Part shown: piece by piece, positions 17,531 through 26,191 of the stretch
Position numbering within the stretch: position 1 is the first letter of the stretch
How the letters are laid out: each line of letters opens with the position of its first letter
Assembly: GCA_028379895.1 (NCBI GenBank)
Contig: JAOEKQ010000010.1
Location: forward strand, 1-57,234
Source of the DNA: Burkholderiales bacterium
GTDB taxonomy: Bacteria > Pseudomonadota > Gammaproteobacteria > Burkholderiales > Eutrophovitaceae
Direction: 5' to 3'
Length of the DNA: 57,234 bases
Program-made: the position numbers and the translations under genes
Notes under the pieces: generated by a model
Database searches by the model: none
What the model saw: only the letters and a program-made list of their open reading frames with translations
Told to the model about the DNA's origin: nothing

Positions 17531-17652
17531 TTGGCTCATGTAACATGTCTGTGTACCCAATTTGTACCCTTTATTCCACCCCTAAACACCCCGGGGGAGT
17601 GGCTTCGCAAGGTTACGTCATCTATAAGAAGCTTGGGAAATAAAAGAAAGAG
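17531..17652. repeat. Interspersed repeat, copy 6 (most diverged)
   Basis: The left part (TGTAACATGTCTGTGTA, TACCCTTTATTCCACCCCTA, AACACCCCGGGGGAG) is nearly identical to copy 1. The core is diverged (GGCTTCGCAAGGTTACGTCA, TCTATAAGAAGCTTGGGAAA). It is the rightmost copy I find in the window and the only one not followed by the stop of a minus-strand gene. Confidence 0.8.
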
Positions 17653-17745
17653 AGATTAGATATTGACTAACAAGGCAGTCTTTTAAGAGCTGTAGGATTC
17701 AACGTAGAGCAACGTCTATGCTTTATATCAAGGAGATTCATCATA

Positions 17746-17826
17746 ATGAAACTACTCCTGTCATACATGAATCCAATTGCAATATTCTTATTTTCCACCA
17801 GCGCCTTGCGGTCTCCACCACTATGA
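17746..17826 (+). CDS. Possible 26-residue hydrophobic peptide or gene remnant
   Basis: An ATG with AGGAG 11-15 bases upstream opens a 26-codon frame with a signal-peptide-like sequence (LLLSYMNPIAIFLFSTSA) and an early TGA. It lies just after repeat copy 6. It could be a tiny membrane peptide or the 5' remnant of an exported protein gene. There is no evidence beyond the ribosome binding site and composition. Confidence 0.25.
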   Translation: MKLLLSYMNPIAIFLFSTSALRSPPL

Positions 17827-18000
17827 TTCATAGTAATTAGTCTTAGTCAATTACCGAATTATTACCCACATAGTATGATTAAACTAATGTCGTCTAAGCG
17901 CGCTTATCTCGAAATCGAGCATTGGACATCTTCTTGGTGCCACGATGTGAACTTAATCCAATTTGCTAGCCGGTAAACACCAACCGAAAGGAACAATAAT

Positions 18001-18897
18001 ATGGCTAAAGTAGCCGATACGTTTGAACGTAGCTGCGATCACTGGAGTGAAGCCGGCAGGCCGGAGATGGAGGATTTTTATGCGTTAGCCTCGGTCGACT
18101 ACCAACATTTGGCTGAAGCAATCGATTGGAAAACCTGGCTTGAAACCAGACAAGAGGCAGTTGGCTCGCGTTGTTTGCGGCTTCTGGACGTTGCATGCGG
18201 ATCCGGAAAGTTTCCAGCGGCACTTACATCTCACGCGAACGTCGCCAACGCCGCGATTAAGCCTGTTGATTATGCGCTTCTCGATCCATCGAGTTTTTCA
18301 ATCTCTGAAGCACGGCAGGCGTTGACTTCGCCTTTCAGAGCTGGTGCCGAATATGAAATGACATTACAGGACCTCAAGTGTCATCCCGGCTCTTTCGACA
18401 TCGTCTGGGCGACGCATGCATTATATGCAATCCCCCATAACGAATTGGAAACAGCTCTTAAGCGTATGGTGGATGCAATGGGGCGCGATGGGAAGACGGT
18501 CAACGGCGGCGCTGGTTTCATAGCACATGCAAGCACGCAGTCGCACTACTTACAGTTCTTTCAGCTCTATCTCTCTGGTTTCAAAGGAGGTGTGGGTGCG
18601 CCATACTCTAGTTCGGAACAGATCATTACAATGCTTACCCAAATGGGTTTAGCTCTCGAAATTAAAGAAATTAGCTATACCAACGGGGCACCCGAAAACA
18701 AGGAACGGCAGGTAGAAAGATACTTACAGCGTTGCTTATTCGATGACACAGTAAGCCTCAAAGAGATGCTCAGTAATCCGGTTACCGGTCCATATTTGAA
18801 GACGTGCCGCAAGAATGGCATGTGGCAGTTCGCACAGCACGTTACTATGATCTTCGTGAACGCTACAGCGAACGAGACAACCACAGTAATCAAATAA
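18001..18897 (+). CDS. SAM-dependent methyltransferase
   Basis: The 298-residue product has class I methyltransferase motifs: motif I LLDVACGSGKFPAAL (about residues 60-74), an acidic residue at the end of strand 2 in YALLDPSS, and motif IV in FDIVWATHALYAIP. The C-terminal part (PYSSSEQIITMLTQMGLALE) forms the usual cap for a small-molecule substrate. The ribosome binding site AAAGGAAC precedes the ATG. It is cytoplasmic and monocistronic. The substrate cannot be told; the fold resembles those acting on small amines or acids, which is weak inference. Its codon use appears more GC-rich than that of its neighbours, consistent with acquisition from elsewhere but judged by eye only. Confidence 0.85.
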   Translation: MAKVADTFERSCDHWSEAGRPEMEDFYALASVDYQHLAEAIDWKTWLETRQEAVGSRCLRLLDVACGSGKFPAALTSHANVANAAIKPVDYALLDPSSFSISEARQALTSPFRAGAEYEMTLQDLKCHPGSFDIVWATHALYAIPHNELETALKRMVDAMGRDGKTVNGGAGFIAHASTQSHYLQFFQLYLSGFKGGVGAPYSSSEQIITMLTQMGLALEIKEISYTNGAPENKERQVERYLQRCLFDDTVSLKEMLSNPVTGPYLKTCRKNGMWQFAQHVTMIFVNATANETTTVIK

Positions 18898-19025
18898 AGC
18901 CGAGTGGTGTACCGAGGTGGAGGATGCAGAAAAAGCTCACCAGCTGGGTAGTGTTGTCACAAGAATCACAGAACAGACTACGTTCATTGTCACTGAAAAG
19001 ACATCCGAAGGAAGGTCCCAAACTT

Positions 19026-19637
19026 TCAAGCCGTAGTACTTATGAAACTTGGGCGTTGACTTAACTTCTCGTAATAGACTTTTAGATTTTTTGCTGATTC
19101 CAGCGCTGCTTTTCCCTCTGGAAACATCTGGCCATAATAAATAATAGGCATTAGGAAACAATCTGCCATAGAAAACTCATCGCTGCCGAAGTAACCAGAA
19201 CTTACTGCTTCATCTAGGACGAGAAACATTTTTGAAACTTTATTCAATACTTTCTCTATGTTGTCGCGAATTACGTTTCCGTGCTCGTCCTTATTGAATA
19301 AATATTCGAGGCAGTATTGCCTCACTATTAGCTGATCTACTGACGTTTGAGCAAAAGATATCCATTGAACTGTTTTCGCCGCCGCCTCTGGGCTCGCAGG
19401 GACCAAAGCAGGACCGTCAAAAACATTATCAATGTAGCGAGCTATAGCCATTGACTCAAAAAGATGAAATCCATCATGCCTCATCACGGGGACCTGACCC
19501 AAAGGGTGAAGTGATTTCATAGCATCTGAATGCGGCATCTCAGGCGTATTTTTATAAACCACCCCCTTCTCTTCAGCTACCATTCGCACAGCTCTCACAA
19601 AATTGGATATTGGCGTACCGATGATTTCTAAGGCCAT
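19026..19637 (-). CDS. Glutathione S-transferase family protein
   Basis: The product from the ATG at 19637 (203 residues; GAGGAG upstream) begins LEIIGTPISNFVRAVRMVAE, the thioredoxin-like GST N-terminus with a Ser in the position expected to activate glutathione. PLGQVPVMRHDG gives the conserved cis-Pro, and FESMAIARYID the glutathione gamma-glutamyl site. The all-helical C-terminal domain contains FSMADCFLMPIIYY, where the N-capping Asp of this family sits. It probably conjugates or reduces an electrophilic metabolite in the cytoplasm. A longer frame to 19673 has no ribosome binding site. The neighbouring methyltransferase is convergent, not in an operon. Confidence 0.9.
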   Translation of the reverse strand: MALEIIGTPISNFVRAVRMVAEEKGVVYKNTPEMPHSDAMKSLHPLGQVPVMRHDGFHLFESMAIARYIDNVFDGPALVPASPEAAAKTVQWISFAQTSVDQLIVRQYCLEYLFNKDEHGNVIRDNIEKVLNKVSKMFLVLDEAVSSGYFGSDEFSMADCFLMPIIYYGQMFPEGKAALESAKNLKVYYEKLSQRPSFISTTA

Positions 19638-20131
19638 AATCTTGCTCCTCGTTAGTTCGTTATAAAACTTCAAAAAACAGATCGAACAAAATTACTCTTC
19701 ATAAAATATATTAGGATTTATTTTTAAAAGGTTGCAAACCGGGAATTTAAAAATTCGACCATAGTTTAGCCAATTAAAAAAACACAGTGATATCTACTAA
19801 CAATAGCGCCTATGATAAAGAAAGATAGGTAATATCGTCAAACCGCTTAATTCCGACACTTCTGCCCTAGTAATCCCAAATCATATGATTAAACTACTTC
19901 GTCCTCGCTTATTCCTAGTTAACCTAAGGTAGGTTAATCGCTGGTCTAGCAGCGGTCGACTTTCTCCTTCCGGAAGCACAACCTGTTGTGAGCTCGTCGA
20001 TGTTTTCATTAATCTAAAGAAGTATTTTTGTAATATGAATTAATAACCTATAACGCTATTATTTTGTTTGTACAAGAAATCAATGTAAACAACTAAAAAC
20101 TTTGTCTTTCCGGGAAATCCTCCCTCAATGT
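19638..20131. other. Intergenic region with a perfect palindrome
   Basis: About 490 bp between two minus-strand genes, with no supported gene. It contains the palindrome at 19919-19937 and a short segment (TATGATTAAACTA, 19884-19896) also present at 17874-17886. Confidence 0.5.
19919..19937. promoter_or_regulatory. Perfect palindrome TTAACCTA-AGG-TAGGTTAA, candidate operator
   Basis: Two exact 8-bp half-sites are separated by 3 bp in non-coding DNA, about 280 bp upstream of the GST start and about 195 bp beyond the cytidylyltransferase stop. The symmetry suits a dimeric regulator. No regulator gene is adjacent. Confidence 0.35.
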
Positions 20132-20620
20132 CTACTTTAGATTATCAGCACCGTCCACTTTCCTCTCAGTTAGGTCAGTAAGAAAATATTGGGCCATAAC
20201 ATTTTCTTTTATCCTACTCGATGAAGTGCGTGGACTATAACGCACTTGCTTGATCTGTTTTCCCTCCGATTGCAGATAGGACTCTACTGCAACATTGTAT
20301 GGTTTCTTACCCCAATCTTCGCCAATTACGAAGATATCGACTTTTAGTGCTTTACAACCGGATACATACTCTAGCTCATCGTAGGCACGTACAATATCAA
20401 CACAAGTCAACGCTTTTAGCATTTCCATTCGCTGCTCAAGAGGAATAACAGGCACATTGGGCTTGTAGGAATTCACGACACGATCTGAAGCGACACCAAC
20501 AGCCAGCACATCGCCTAATGATTTACAGTATTCAAGTAAAGCAATATGCCCCACATGCAATAAATCAAAAGTACCCACGGTATATACAATCACGTGCTTG
20601 TTACCATTAGGAAAAAACAT
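20132..20620 (-). CDS. CTP-dependent cytidylyltransferase (TagD/glycerol-3-phosphate or choline-phosphate type)
   Basis: The 162-residue product shows the nucleotidyltransferase signature VGTFDLLHVGHIALL (HxGH), then LAVGVASDRVVNSYK, IPLEQRMEML, and SPRTSSSRIKE near the end, where family members carry RTxGISTT. It should activate a phospho-alcohol with CTP to give a CDP-alcohol. It lies 36 bp downstream of a CDP-alcohol phosphotransferase gene, so the two very likely supply and use the same CDP-activated head group. The alcohol (glycerol, choline, ethanolamine or inositol phosphate) cannot be determined from sequence. The shortened RT-SSS motif, missing the usual Gly-Ile, is unusual. Cytoplasmic. 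Confidence 0.85.
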   Translation of the reverse strand: MFFPNGNKHVIVYTVGTFDLLHVGHIALLEYCKSLGDVLAVGVASDRVVNSYKPNVPVIPLEQRMEMLKALTCVDIVRAYDELEYVSGCKALKVDIFVIGEDWGKKPYNVAVESYLQSEGKQIKQVRYSPRTSSSRIKENVMAQYFLTDLTERKVDGADNLK

Positions 20621-20656
20621 TTACTAGTACGGGGTTTTTTCTTGACATTGGTGCCT

Positions 20657-21310
20657 TTATAAAAGTTTCCATCCGTAAATACCTGTTATTGCAAGTGTAT
20701 AAAGCGCAAGCAGGTAAACATTTCTTGAATTGCCAGAAAATTTTGGAGTTTTGATTTGAGATACGTTCAAGACAGCAAGACCTAATGCGCTGACATACAG
20801 AACTGATGTGAATATTCCGTAAGATAAAATACCCTCGAGCAAAAATATTGAAACGAGTGCGATGTTGTTGTTATCTAATGCCAATCCAGTGTATTTGGAC
20901 TCATCAGATAAGCCGAATGTACTGAAGTAACTTAATCGTATAGCACTGGCAGCAAGCATTATGAAAGTAATAGGCAGAAATATAGGCGCGAACTCACCAT
21001 AGCTAAGAACAAGAATTGCCGGAGCGACACCATAGCTCACAATGTCTATTACGAGATCGAGTTGGCCGCCAAAGATTCGGTCGCTACCTGTGCGCTCCTT
21101 CATTCTTCGAGCGACAAGTCCATCTGCCCAGTCGAAGGCAACAGCCCAAACCATACCAATCATTGCTGCGTAGTAAACGCCAATAATGCTGAAATAAATC
21201 GCTAATATTGTGCAGGCCAACCCAAGAAGTGAACAAATATTGGGCAAGTCATTTACATAAGAAATAATGGCTGGTTGGAACTCTCGTGCCTCTTTGTTAT
21301 TTGTAGCCAT
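20657..21310 (-). CDS. CDP-alcohol phosphatidyltransferase family membrane protein
   Basis: From the ATG at 21310 (AGGA upstream) the product has 217 residues with about six to eight membrane segments. It has the family motif in full: DWADGLVARRM, then GGQLDLVIDIVSYG, i.e. DxxDGxxAR...GxxxDxxxD, whose aspartates bind two metal ions. Such enzymes displace CMP from a CDP-alcohol to form a phosphodiester, usually a phospholipid. With the downstream cytidylyltransferase it makes a two-gene module. A longer frame reaches 21394, but its extra residues are hydrophilic and without a ribosome binding site. It could be a phosphatidylserine-synthase-like or a CDP-polar-alcohol enzyme; I cannot decide. 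Confidence 0.87.
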   Translation of the reverse strand: MATNNKEAREFQPAIISYVNDLPNICSLLGLACTILAIYFSIIGVYYAAMIGMVWAVAFDWADGLVARRMKERTGSDRIFGGQLDLVIDIVSYGVAPAILVLSYGEFAPIFLPITFIMLAASAIRLSYFSTFGLSDESKYTGLALDNNNIALVSIFLLEGILSYGIFTSVLYVSALGLAVLNVSQIKTPKFSGNSRNVYLLALYTLAITGIYGWKLL

Positions 21311-21929
21311 GGTGATCCTATCAATAAGAACTATGAATAAAGATGCGTTTAAATCACGCCATAAATTCCTCGTGCGCACTACCTCGCCGACCAATAGTGC
21401 AGTGTTTCGCTAGACGAAAACAAACGTCATAACAAGTGAGAAGTGAAAAAAATAGGAGTCATAAGACACTCTATTCGCTTGCAAGGAACTAAGGTCGCAA
21501 TAAGGAGGATAGAGGCATGCAGGCCAGTAGGCTCGATACAGGGAAGTACTAGCCGATCAAGTGTACGTCCTATTTGGTCAGGTGCACAGTAGTTTATTGT
21601 TTAATTTGTATCAGCGCCTATTACTCAACTTTCTTTAGCTCTAAATTTTCATGTGAACTGAAACCCTTTTCTGACAATAATTACAGTACACACAAATAGT
21701 GTGCTAAACACTGTAGGCCGCGCGCGCCCTTTTTAATAGATAGATAAAGTAAATAAGCTTCATCATTCTCTGCTCTACTAGTCGTAATTTTTAACCTTAA
21801 AATCTAATCAAAATTTTTCAGTATCAAACGCTGGAAACAAGTCTGCTAACAGAACAAATGTATGCTGTGCACAGAGCTCAGAAAGGATAGAATGCGTCCC
21901 AAGCTCACTAACACTTTGAATGCCCATCG
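21311..21929. other. Intergenic region upstream of uup
   Basis: About 620 bp with no supported gene. One 11-codon frame at 21517-21552 has a strong AAGGAGG nine bases before its ATG. I note it as a possible leader peptide or chance. The rest is AT-rich and would hold divergent promoters. Confidence 0.4.
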
Positions 21930-23816
21930 ATGCCCCTAATTAGACTTGACAAGTTATCGCTTAACTTCGGCACGCATATACTTTTAGACGAAGTTGATTT
22001 TCAAATCAAGCGCGGCGCGCGCATCGGATTACTTGGAAGAAATGGTGCAGGAAAAACAACGTTAATGAAACTGATTGCTGGCGTTATCCATCCCGATGGG
22101 GGGGAGCGTTGGTTAAGACCTGGAGTTCAAGTCGCGTGGCTGGAACAAAATCTCCCGATTGCCGACGAACAAACAGTTTACGATTTTGTCGCTGGCGGGC
22201 TCGCAGAGGTTGGTACGCTCTTGAAGCGTTATCACCACCTTACATTTCATTATGACATCAGCAACAGCGATGAGCTCGAGCGAGTACAAGGAGAACTGGA
22301 AGCGAAAGACGGTTGGAGCCTTAGTCAAAAAGTCGATACTGTAATTACTCAACTACAACTACCACAAGAAAAACGTATGTCGGAACTCTCTGGTGGATGG
22401 CGTAAACGAGTTGCATTGGCGCGTGCTCTTGTATGTGAACCAGAATTACTTTTACTAGACGAACCGACAAACCATCTTGATATCCCAGCTATCGAATGGC
22501 TAGAGAAGCAGCTTCTAGACTACCGGGGTGCACTCATGTTGATCACCCACGACCGAAGCTTTTTACAAAATGTAGCTAATAAAATTGTTGAGCTCGACCG
22601 CGGCTCGCTTTATCAGTTTGAGGGAAGCTTCGATCGCTTTTTACGATATCGTGAGGAGCAGTTTGCGGCTGAACAAAGCCTCAACAAACTTTTCGATAAG
22701 AAGCTTGCCGAAGAAGAAGTTTGGATACGCCAAGGAATTAAGGCACGTCGCACCCGAAATGAGGGCCGTGTAAGAGCACTCGAATCCATGCGCAAAGAAC
22801 GAACTGAACGAAGAGAGCTACAGGGCAAGGCTAATATCAAGCTTGATAGTGCGGAACGCTCTGGAAAAATTGTGGCCGAATTAAAGGACATCAGTCATTC
22901 TTTTGGCGATCATAAAATCATCCAAGACTTCTCCTCCTCAATTATGCGCGGCGATCGTATCGGTATCGTAGGTGCAAATGGAGCTGGCAAATCAACACTC
23001 ATTAAAATAATCCTTGGCCAGCTTACCCCAACTGAGGGCGAAGTTAAGCTCGGTAGCAAATTAGAGGTTGCGTATTTCGATCAGTTACGCGAACACCTAG
23101 ATATGGAGAAAAACCTCATCGACAATGTTTGCGGTGGGCAAGAATTCATCGAAATAGACGGAAAAAGAAAGCACGCTATCAGTTATCTCGGCGACTTTCT
23201 TTTTACACCAGACAGAGTGAGGACACCGGCGAAAGCATTGTCTGGCGGTGAACAAAATCGGGCCATACTTGCCAAAGTTTTTAGTCGACCGGCGAATGTT
23301 CTTGTTCTAGACGAGCCGACTAACGACTTGGATATCGAAACGCTAGAGTTACTTGAAGACATTCTTTCTAACTTCAAAGGCACAGTGTTGTTAGTGAGTC
23401 ATGATCGAAAGTTTATGGACAATGTTGTCACCTCAGTCATGGTGTTCGAAAATGATGGCAATGTGGAAGAATACGTAGGTGGCTACAGCGACTGGGTGCA
23501 ACATGGGGGCAAGTTGCTCGACGTAGACGTTAGTCCACAGACTGCAAATAATAAGGATAAAACCAAAGTTCCTGCCAAAGTTAAGGAAACCGTAAAGCCA
23601 TCCCGATCCTATAAAGAAAAAAAAGCAATCGAAGAGGCACTCGCTCTCATCGATACCTTAGAAACGGAGCAAACCGATTTAGAGGCACTTATCTCTGATC
23701 CAGCGTTTTATAATTCGGAAACCAGCAGGGTCGAAAAAACACTTAAAAGAACCGCTGCGCTGAAAATCGAACTTTCAGCTGCCTATGCTGCATGGGAAGC
23801 GGCAGAACGAACTTGA
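21930..23816 (+). CDS. uup: ABC-F ATPase Uup
   Basis: The 628-residue product has two ATP-binding cassettes: Walker A GLLGRNGAGKTT near residue 35 and IVGANGAGKST near 345, signature motifs LSGGWRKRVALARAL and LSGGEQNRAILAKVF, and Walker B LLLLDEPTNHLD and VLVLDEPTNDLD. There are no membrane segments. A C-terminal charged coiled coil (about residues 555-625, EEALALIDTLETEQTDLEAL) is the hallmark of Uup as opposed to EttA, Etf or YheS. Uup acts on ribosomes or branched DNA and lowers precise transposon excision in E. coli. The linker between cassettes is rich in basic residues, as expected for ribosome contact. Monocistronic. Confidence 0.95.
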   Translation: MPLIRLDKLSLNFGTHILLDEVDFQIKRGARIGLLGRNGAGKTTLMKLIAGVIHPDGGERWLRPGVQVAWLEQNLPIADEQTVYDFVAGGLAEVGTLLKRYHHLTFHYDISNSDELERVQGELEAKDGWSLSQKVDTVITQLQLPQEKRMSELSGGWRKRVALARALVCEPELLLLDEPTNHLDIPAIEWLEKQLLDYRGALMLITHDRSFLQNVANKIVELDRGSLYQFEGSFDRFLRYREEQFAAEQSLNKLFDKKLAEEEVWIRQGIKARRTRNEGRVRALESMRKERTERRELQGKANIKLDSAERSGKIVAELKDISHSFGDHKIIQDFSSSIMRGDRIGIVGANGAGKSTLIKIILGQLTPTEGEVKLGSKLEVAYFDQLREHLDMEKNLIDNVCGGQEFIEIDGKRKHAISYLGDFLFTPDRVRTPAKALSGGEQNRAILAKVFSRPANVLVLDEPTNDLDIETLELLEDILSNFKGTVLLVSHDRKFMDNVVTSVMVFENDGNVEEYVGGYSDWVQHGGKLLDVDVSPQTANNKDKTKVPAKVKETVKPSRSYKEKKAIEEALALIDTLETEQTDLEALISDPAFYNSETSRVEKTLKRTAALKIELSAAYAAWEAAERT

Positions 23817-23932
23817 CAAGCATATGACTAGAATTAACACTTTTCAATCTGGCGATCTGTGCGCCATCGTGTCTTATATAAACTATTGAACATCCTGACT
23901 TATTCATACGTTGCGATAAGAAATCGTCTTAA

Positions 23933-24523
23933 ATGATTACGTTTGTACTTGCGGTTTCGTTGTTAATTATGTCGCCTGGACCAGGTGTTTTATCATTGGC
24001 TGGTGTCGGGGCTGCATTTGGGTGGCGACAAGGCCTTAAATACCTTAGTGGTTTATTCTTTGGCACCAACCTTGTTTGTCTCGCAGTGATTTCTGGTCTT
24101 GCAGCGGTCATGGTGGCAGACCCAACTGTCCGAACAGTATTGTTAATCGCATCAACCGTCTATCTCTGCTACCTCGCGTTCAGAATTGCTTACGCAGGCT
24201 CTAAAATCGCTTTTATTCATACCCCTAGACCGGGTTTTATCAGTGGTTTAACGCTTCAGTTCATTAACCCAAAAGCGTATGCGGTTAATACGACACTTTT
24301 TAGCGGCTTCGCTTTTTATCCTGACAGCTTAATAATAGAGACCTCCCTAAAACTAATAATGGTGAATTTGATTTGGATATTCGTACACTTACTCTGGCTC
24401 TACGCCGGAGTCAAAGTCAATCGATTAGAACTGCCTCATAGCACCCAAAAAAATATAAATATTTTCATGGCAATCTGTTTAGTAGCTGTAGCGATACTCT
24501 CAGTTTGGTCAATGATGCGTTAA
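23933..24523 (+). CDS. LysE/RhtB-family amino-acid exporter
   Basis: The 196-residue membrane protein has the LysE-family motif SPGPG near its N-terminus, followed by GAAFGWRQGLKYLSGLFFGT and, in the middle, FISGLTLQFINPKAYAVN, with five to six hydrophobic segments. These carriers export amino acids or their derivatives in exchange for protons. The substrate is not inferable. The frame begins at the first ATG; the N-terminus is a few residues shorter than in typical RhtB proteins. It follows uup by 116 bp with no visible terminator, so partial co-transcription is possible. Confidence 0.9.
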   Translation: MITFVLAVSLLIMSPGPGVLSLAGVGAAFGWRQGLKYLSGLFFGTNLVCLAVISGLAAVMVADPTVRTVLLIASTVYLCYLAFRIAYAGSKIAFIHTPRPGFISGLTLQFINPKAYAVNTTLFSGFAFYPDSLIIETSLKLIMVNLIWIFVHLLWLYAGVKVNRLELPHSTQKNINIFMAICLVAVAILSVWSMMR

Positions 24524-24720
24524 TTCTCCACCCACAACATACTTAGGTTTTTTTATAGCACCAGCCAAAACACGAATTGTGATAAGAAACATAACCCTTT
24601 AATGGCAAGGTTTGGTCCATTAACAAATACTTTAGTTATCCAATGTTTTGTAAGCAAGCGGTGAAGGTAGTGGATTGATTTGTTTACCGGAATTCACCAC
24701 ACAAGATCTCTTGATAATCT

Positions 24721-25107
24721 TTACATTAGGCTTCGAGAGACGACTAAAGACAAAACACATGCGAGCCCCATCACGAGCCTTTCAATCAGGCTCTGGCAGC
24801 GAGATGGCATCAATATCTTAAAAATTTTTCGAGTCAGTACTATTGGCATACAAAAAAACATTGCAATCCCCATGATTAAAAAAGCGATGTATTTAGCAAT
24901 GCCAAGCGCAGGTATTAAATATTTATACAAAAAATGTAGATCAGGAACCAACAACATCATCCACCCGACAATCCCGATGAAAGCCATCACACTCATCATT
25001 TTATGATTCGCTCCAAATTTCTTATTTCTGATCACAACTGCCACTCCCAATAATCTGAATTTTTCCTCTGGGTAATCTGGATGCTTTTGTTGAAAATACC
25101 ATTTCAT
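24721..25107 (-). CDS. Hypothetical small integral membrane protein
   Basis: The most credible start is the ATG at 25107, giving about 128 residues beginning WYFQQKHPDYPEEKFRLLG. Three hydrophobic segments follow (MMSVMAFIGIVGWMMLLV, LIPALGIAKYIAFLIMGIAM, LVMGLACVLSLVV). The frame extends upstream to 25206 with unconvincing sequence. I do not recognise a family. It lies between the intradiol-dioxygenase-like gene and the convergent LysE exporter, 113 bp from the former and in the same direction. Confidence 0.5.
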   Translation of the reverse strand: MKWYFQQKHPDYPEEKFRLLGVAVVIRNKKFGANHKMMSVMAFIGIVGWMMLLVPDLHFLYKYLIPALGIAKYIAFLIMGIAMFFCMPIVLTRKIFKILMPSRCQSLIERLVMGLACVLSLVVSRSLM

Positions 25108-25219
25108 ACTGGCTGATAGTTTCACTATATAAAAACAAAAAGAACAACACCCAGCTACTTGATCGACAAGTGAGCGGTGAAAGAAAAAGCCAATACCAGA
25201 GTCCACTACACTAGTTTTG

Positions 25220-25837
25220 TCAGCCTAGCACCGGGTTAAAAAAAGCTACTAATTCATTCGAATCTTCAATAGGGTCCTTCTCAAAAGATATCACGAGCGA
25301 TCGTCTCGCCCTCTTGTCAGCGATAGAATTCAAAAGAAAATCATTTTGGTTTTCAGGGTTACCTTGAACATAGATTTGGGTTGTCAGCTCTTTTGAACTC
25401 GTTAAGACGCGCAGATGAATGTGCGGCGCGCGTCCTGGGTAGGCGACTGGCTTAATAGTCTTAAAACGGTATCGCCCTTCATCATCCGCGATGGTCTTTC
25501 CGTATCCCTGGAAATTAGGATCTATCCCACCTCCATCCCTCGGATGATGATAAGCCCCATAGGCATCACATTGCCAAATTTCTATTTTCGCACCAGATAC
25601 AGGACTACCATCAATATAAAATACTTGGCCATATAAATTTGTAATTTGACCGGCTGCGCTACCTTTTTCGCCCTCTATAAATGTAAGATCTGAATCGCTA
25701 TCCAATGGAAATCGCGATGGATAGAAAGGACCTAAACTTTGGGGTGGCGTAATTCCAGCTCGAGCGGCATTGGCTATTGAATAGAAGGTAAGCCCTCCAA
25801 GTTGGTATAAAAAATGTCGTTTTTTAACGCTTATCAT
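25220..25837 (-). CDS. Exported intradiol ring-cleavage dioxygenase-like protein
   Basis: The 205-residue product carries the protocatechuate/catechol 1,2-dioxygenase fold motifs: GPFYPSRFP, a Cna-B-like start (GQVFYIDGSPVSGAKIEIWQ), CDAYGAYHHPRD, and YPGRAPHIHLRV. The Fe(III) ligands of this family are two Tyr and two His, which here can be the Tyr residues of CDAYG and VAYPG and the two His of HIH. The N-terminus (KKRHFLYQLGGLTFYSIANAARA) is a signal peptide, so it is exported, as in the secreted intradiol-like group of unknown substrate. It stands alone without other aromatic-degradation genes, so a role in classical protocatechuate catabolism is unlikely. Confidence 0.85.
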   Translation of the reverse strand: MISVKKRHFLYQLGGLTFYSIANAARAGITPPQSLGPFYPSRFPLDSDSDLTFIEGEKGSAAGQITNLYGQVFYIDGSPVSGAKIEIWQCDAYGAYHHPRDGGGIDPNFQGYGKTIADDEGRYRFKTIKPVAYPGRAPHIHLRVLTSSKELTTQIYVQGNPENQNDFLLNSIADKRARRSLVISFEKDPIEDSNELVAFFNPVLG

Positions 25838-26134
25838 TCCACTAGATCCTTATCAATTCTTCGAAAACCTTATTGAAACGGTTCTGATCAACATATAACT
25901 TGCATTGCTCCATGCATATCGAAATCGAGGGACCCGTCATTCTGTAAAAAGTCCACTTGCGACCGATACGAATACCGCATCAGAGACTGCTGAAATTAAC
26001 AGTAGCCCTTCGATAATTCTAATCATGAAATAATCCTTGGACCTGCTTGAACTAAATACAGATTAACTGATTTCGATAAATATTAAACAAAAATGAGTTT
26101 TTTCCTTACCTTACATACCTCTTAAGGAGCGTAT
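25838..26134. other. Intergenic, nothing recognised
   Basis: About 300 bp upstream of the dioxygenase-like gene without a supported gene or structure. Confidence 0.5.
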
Positions 26135-26157
26135 AAAAAAGGCGCCAGTAAGGCGCC
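26135..26157 (-). terminator. Rho-independent terminator of the 26192-27181 gene
   Basis: GGCGCC-AGTAA-GGCGCC (26141-26157) followed, on the minus strand, by six T. It begins 34 bp after the stop codon of the gene. Confidence 0.85.
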
Positions 26158-26191
26158 AATTTAGATTTACGAGTTTACGGTGGCAACTGGA

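Noticed and set aside
1838..17652. Integron cassette array with attC sites
   Set aside because: The repeats have no RYYYAAC/GTTRRRY core sites and there is no integrase in the window; the cassette-like layout is kept only as a hypothesis for an unknown repeat.
1838..17652. CRISPR array
   Set aside because: Repeat spacing is irregular (0.5 to 5 kb) and repeats differ in length; no cas genes.
18804..19064. Frame overlapping the methyltransferase end and GST end
   Set aside because: Out-of-frame read-through with no initiation site; the intergenic part is short.
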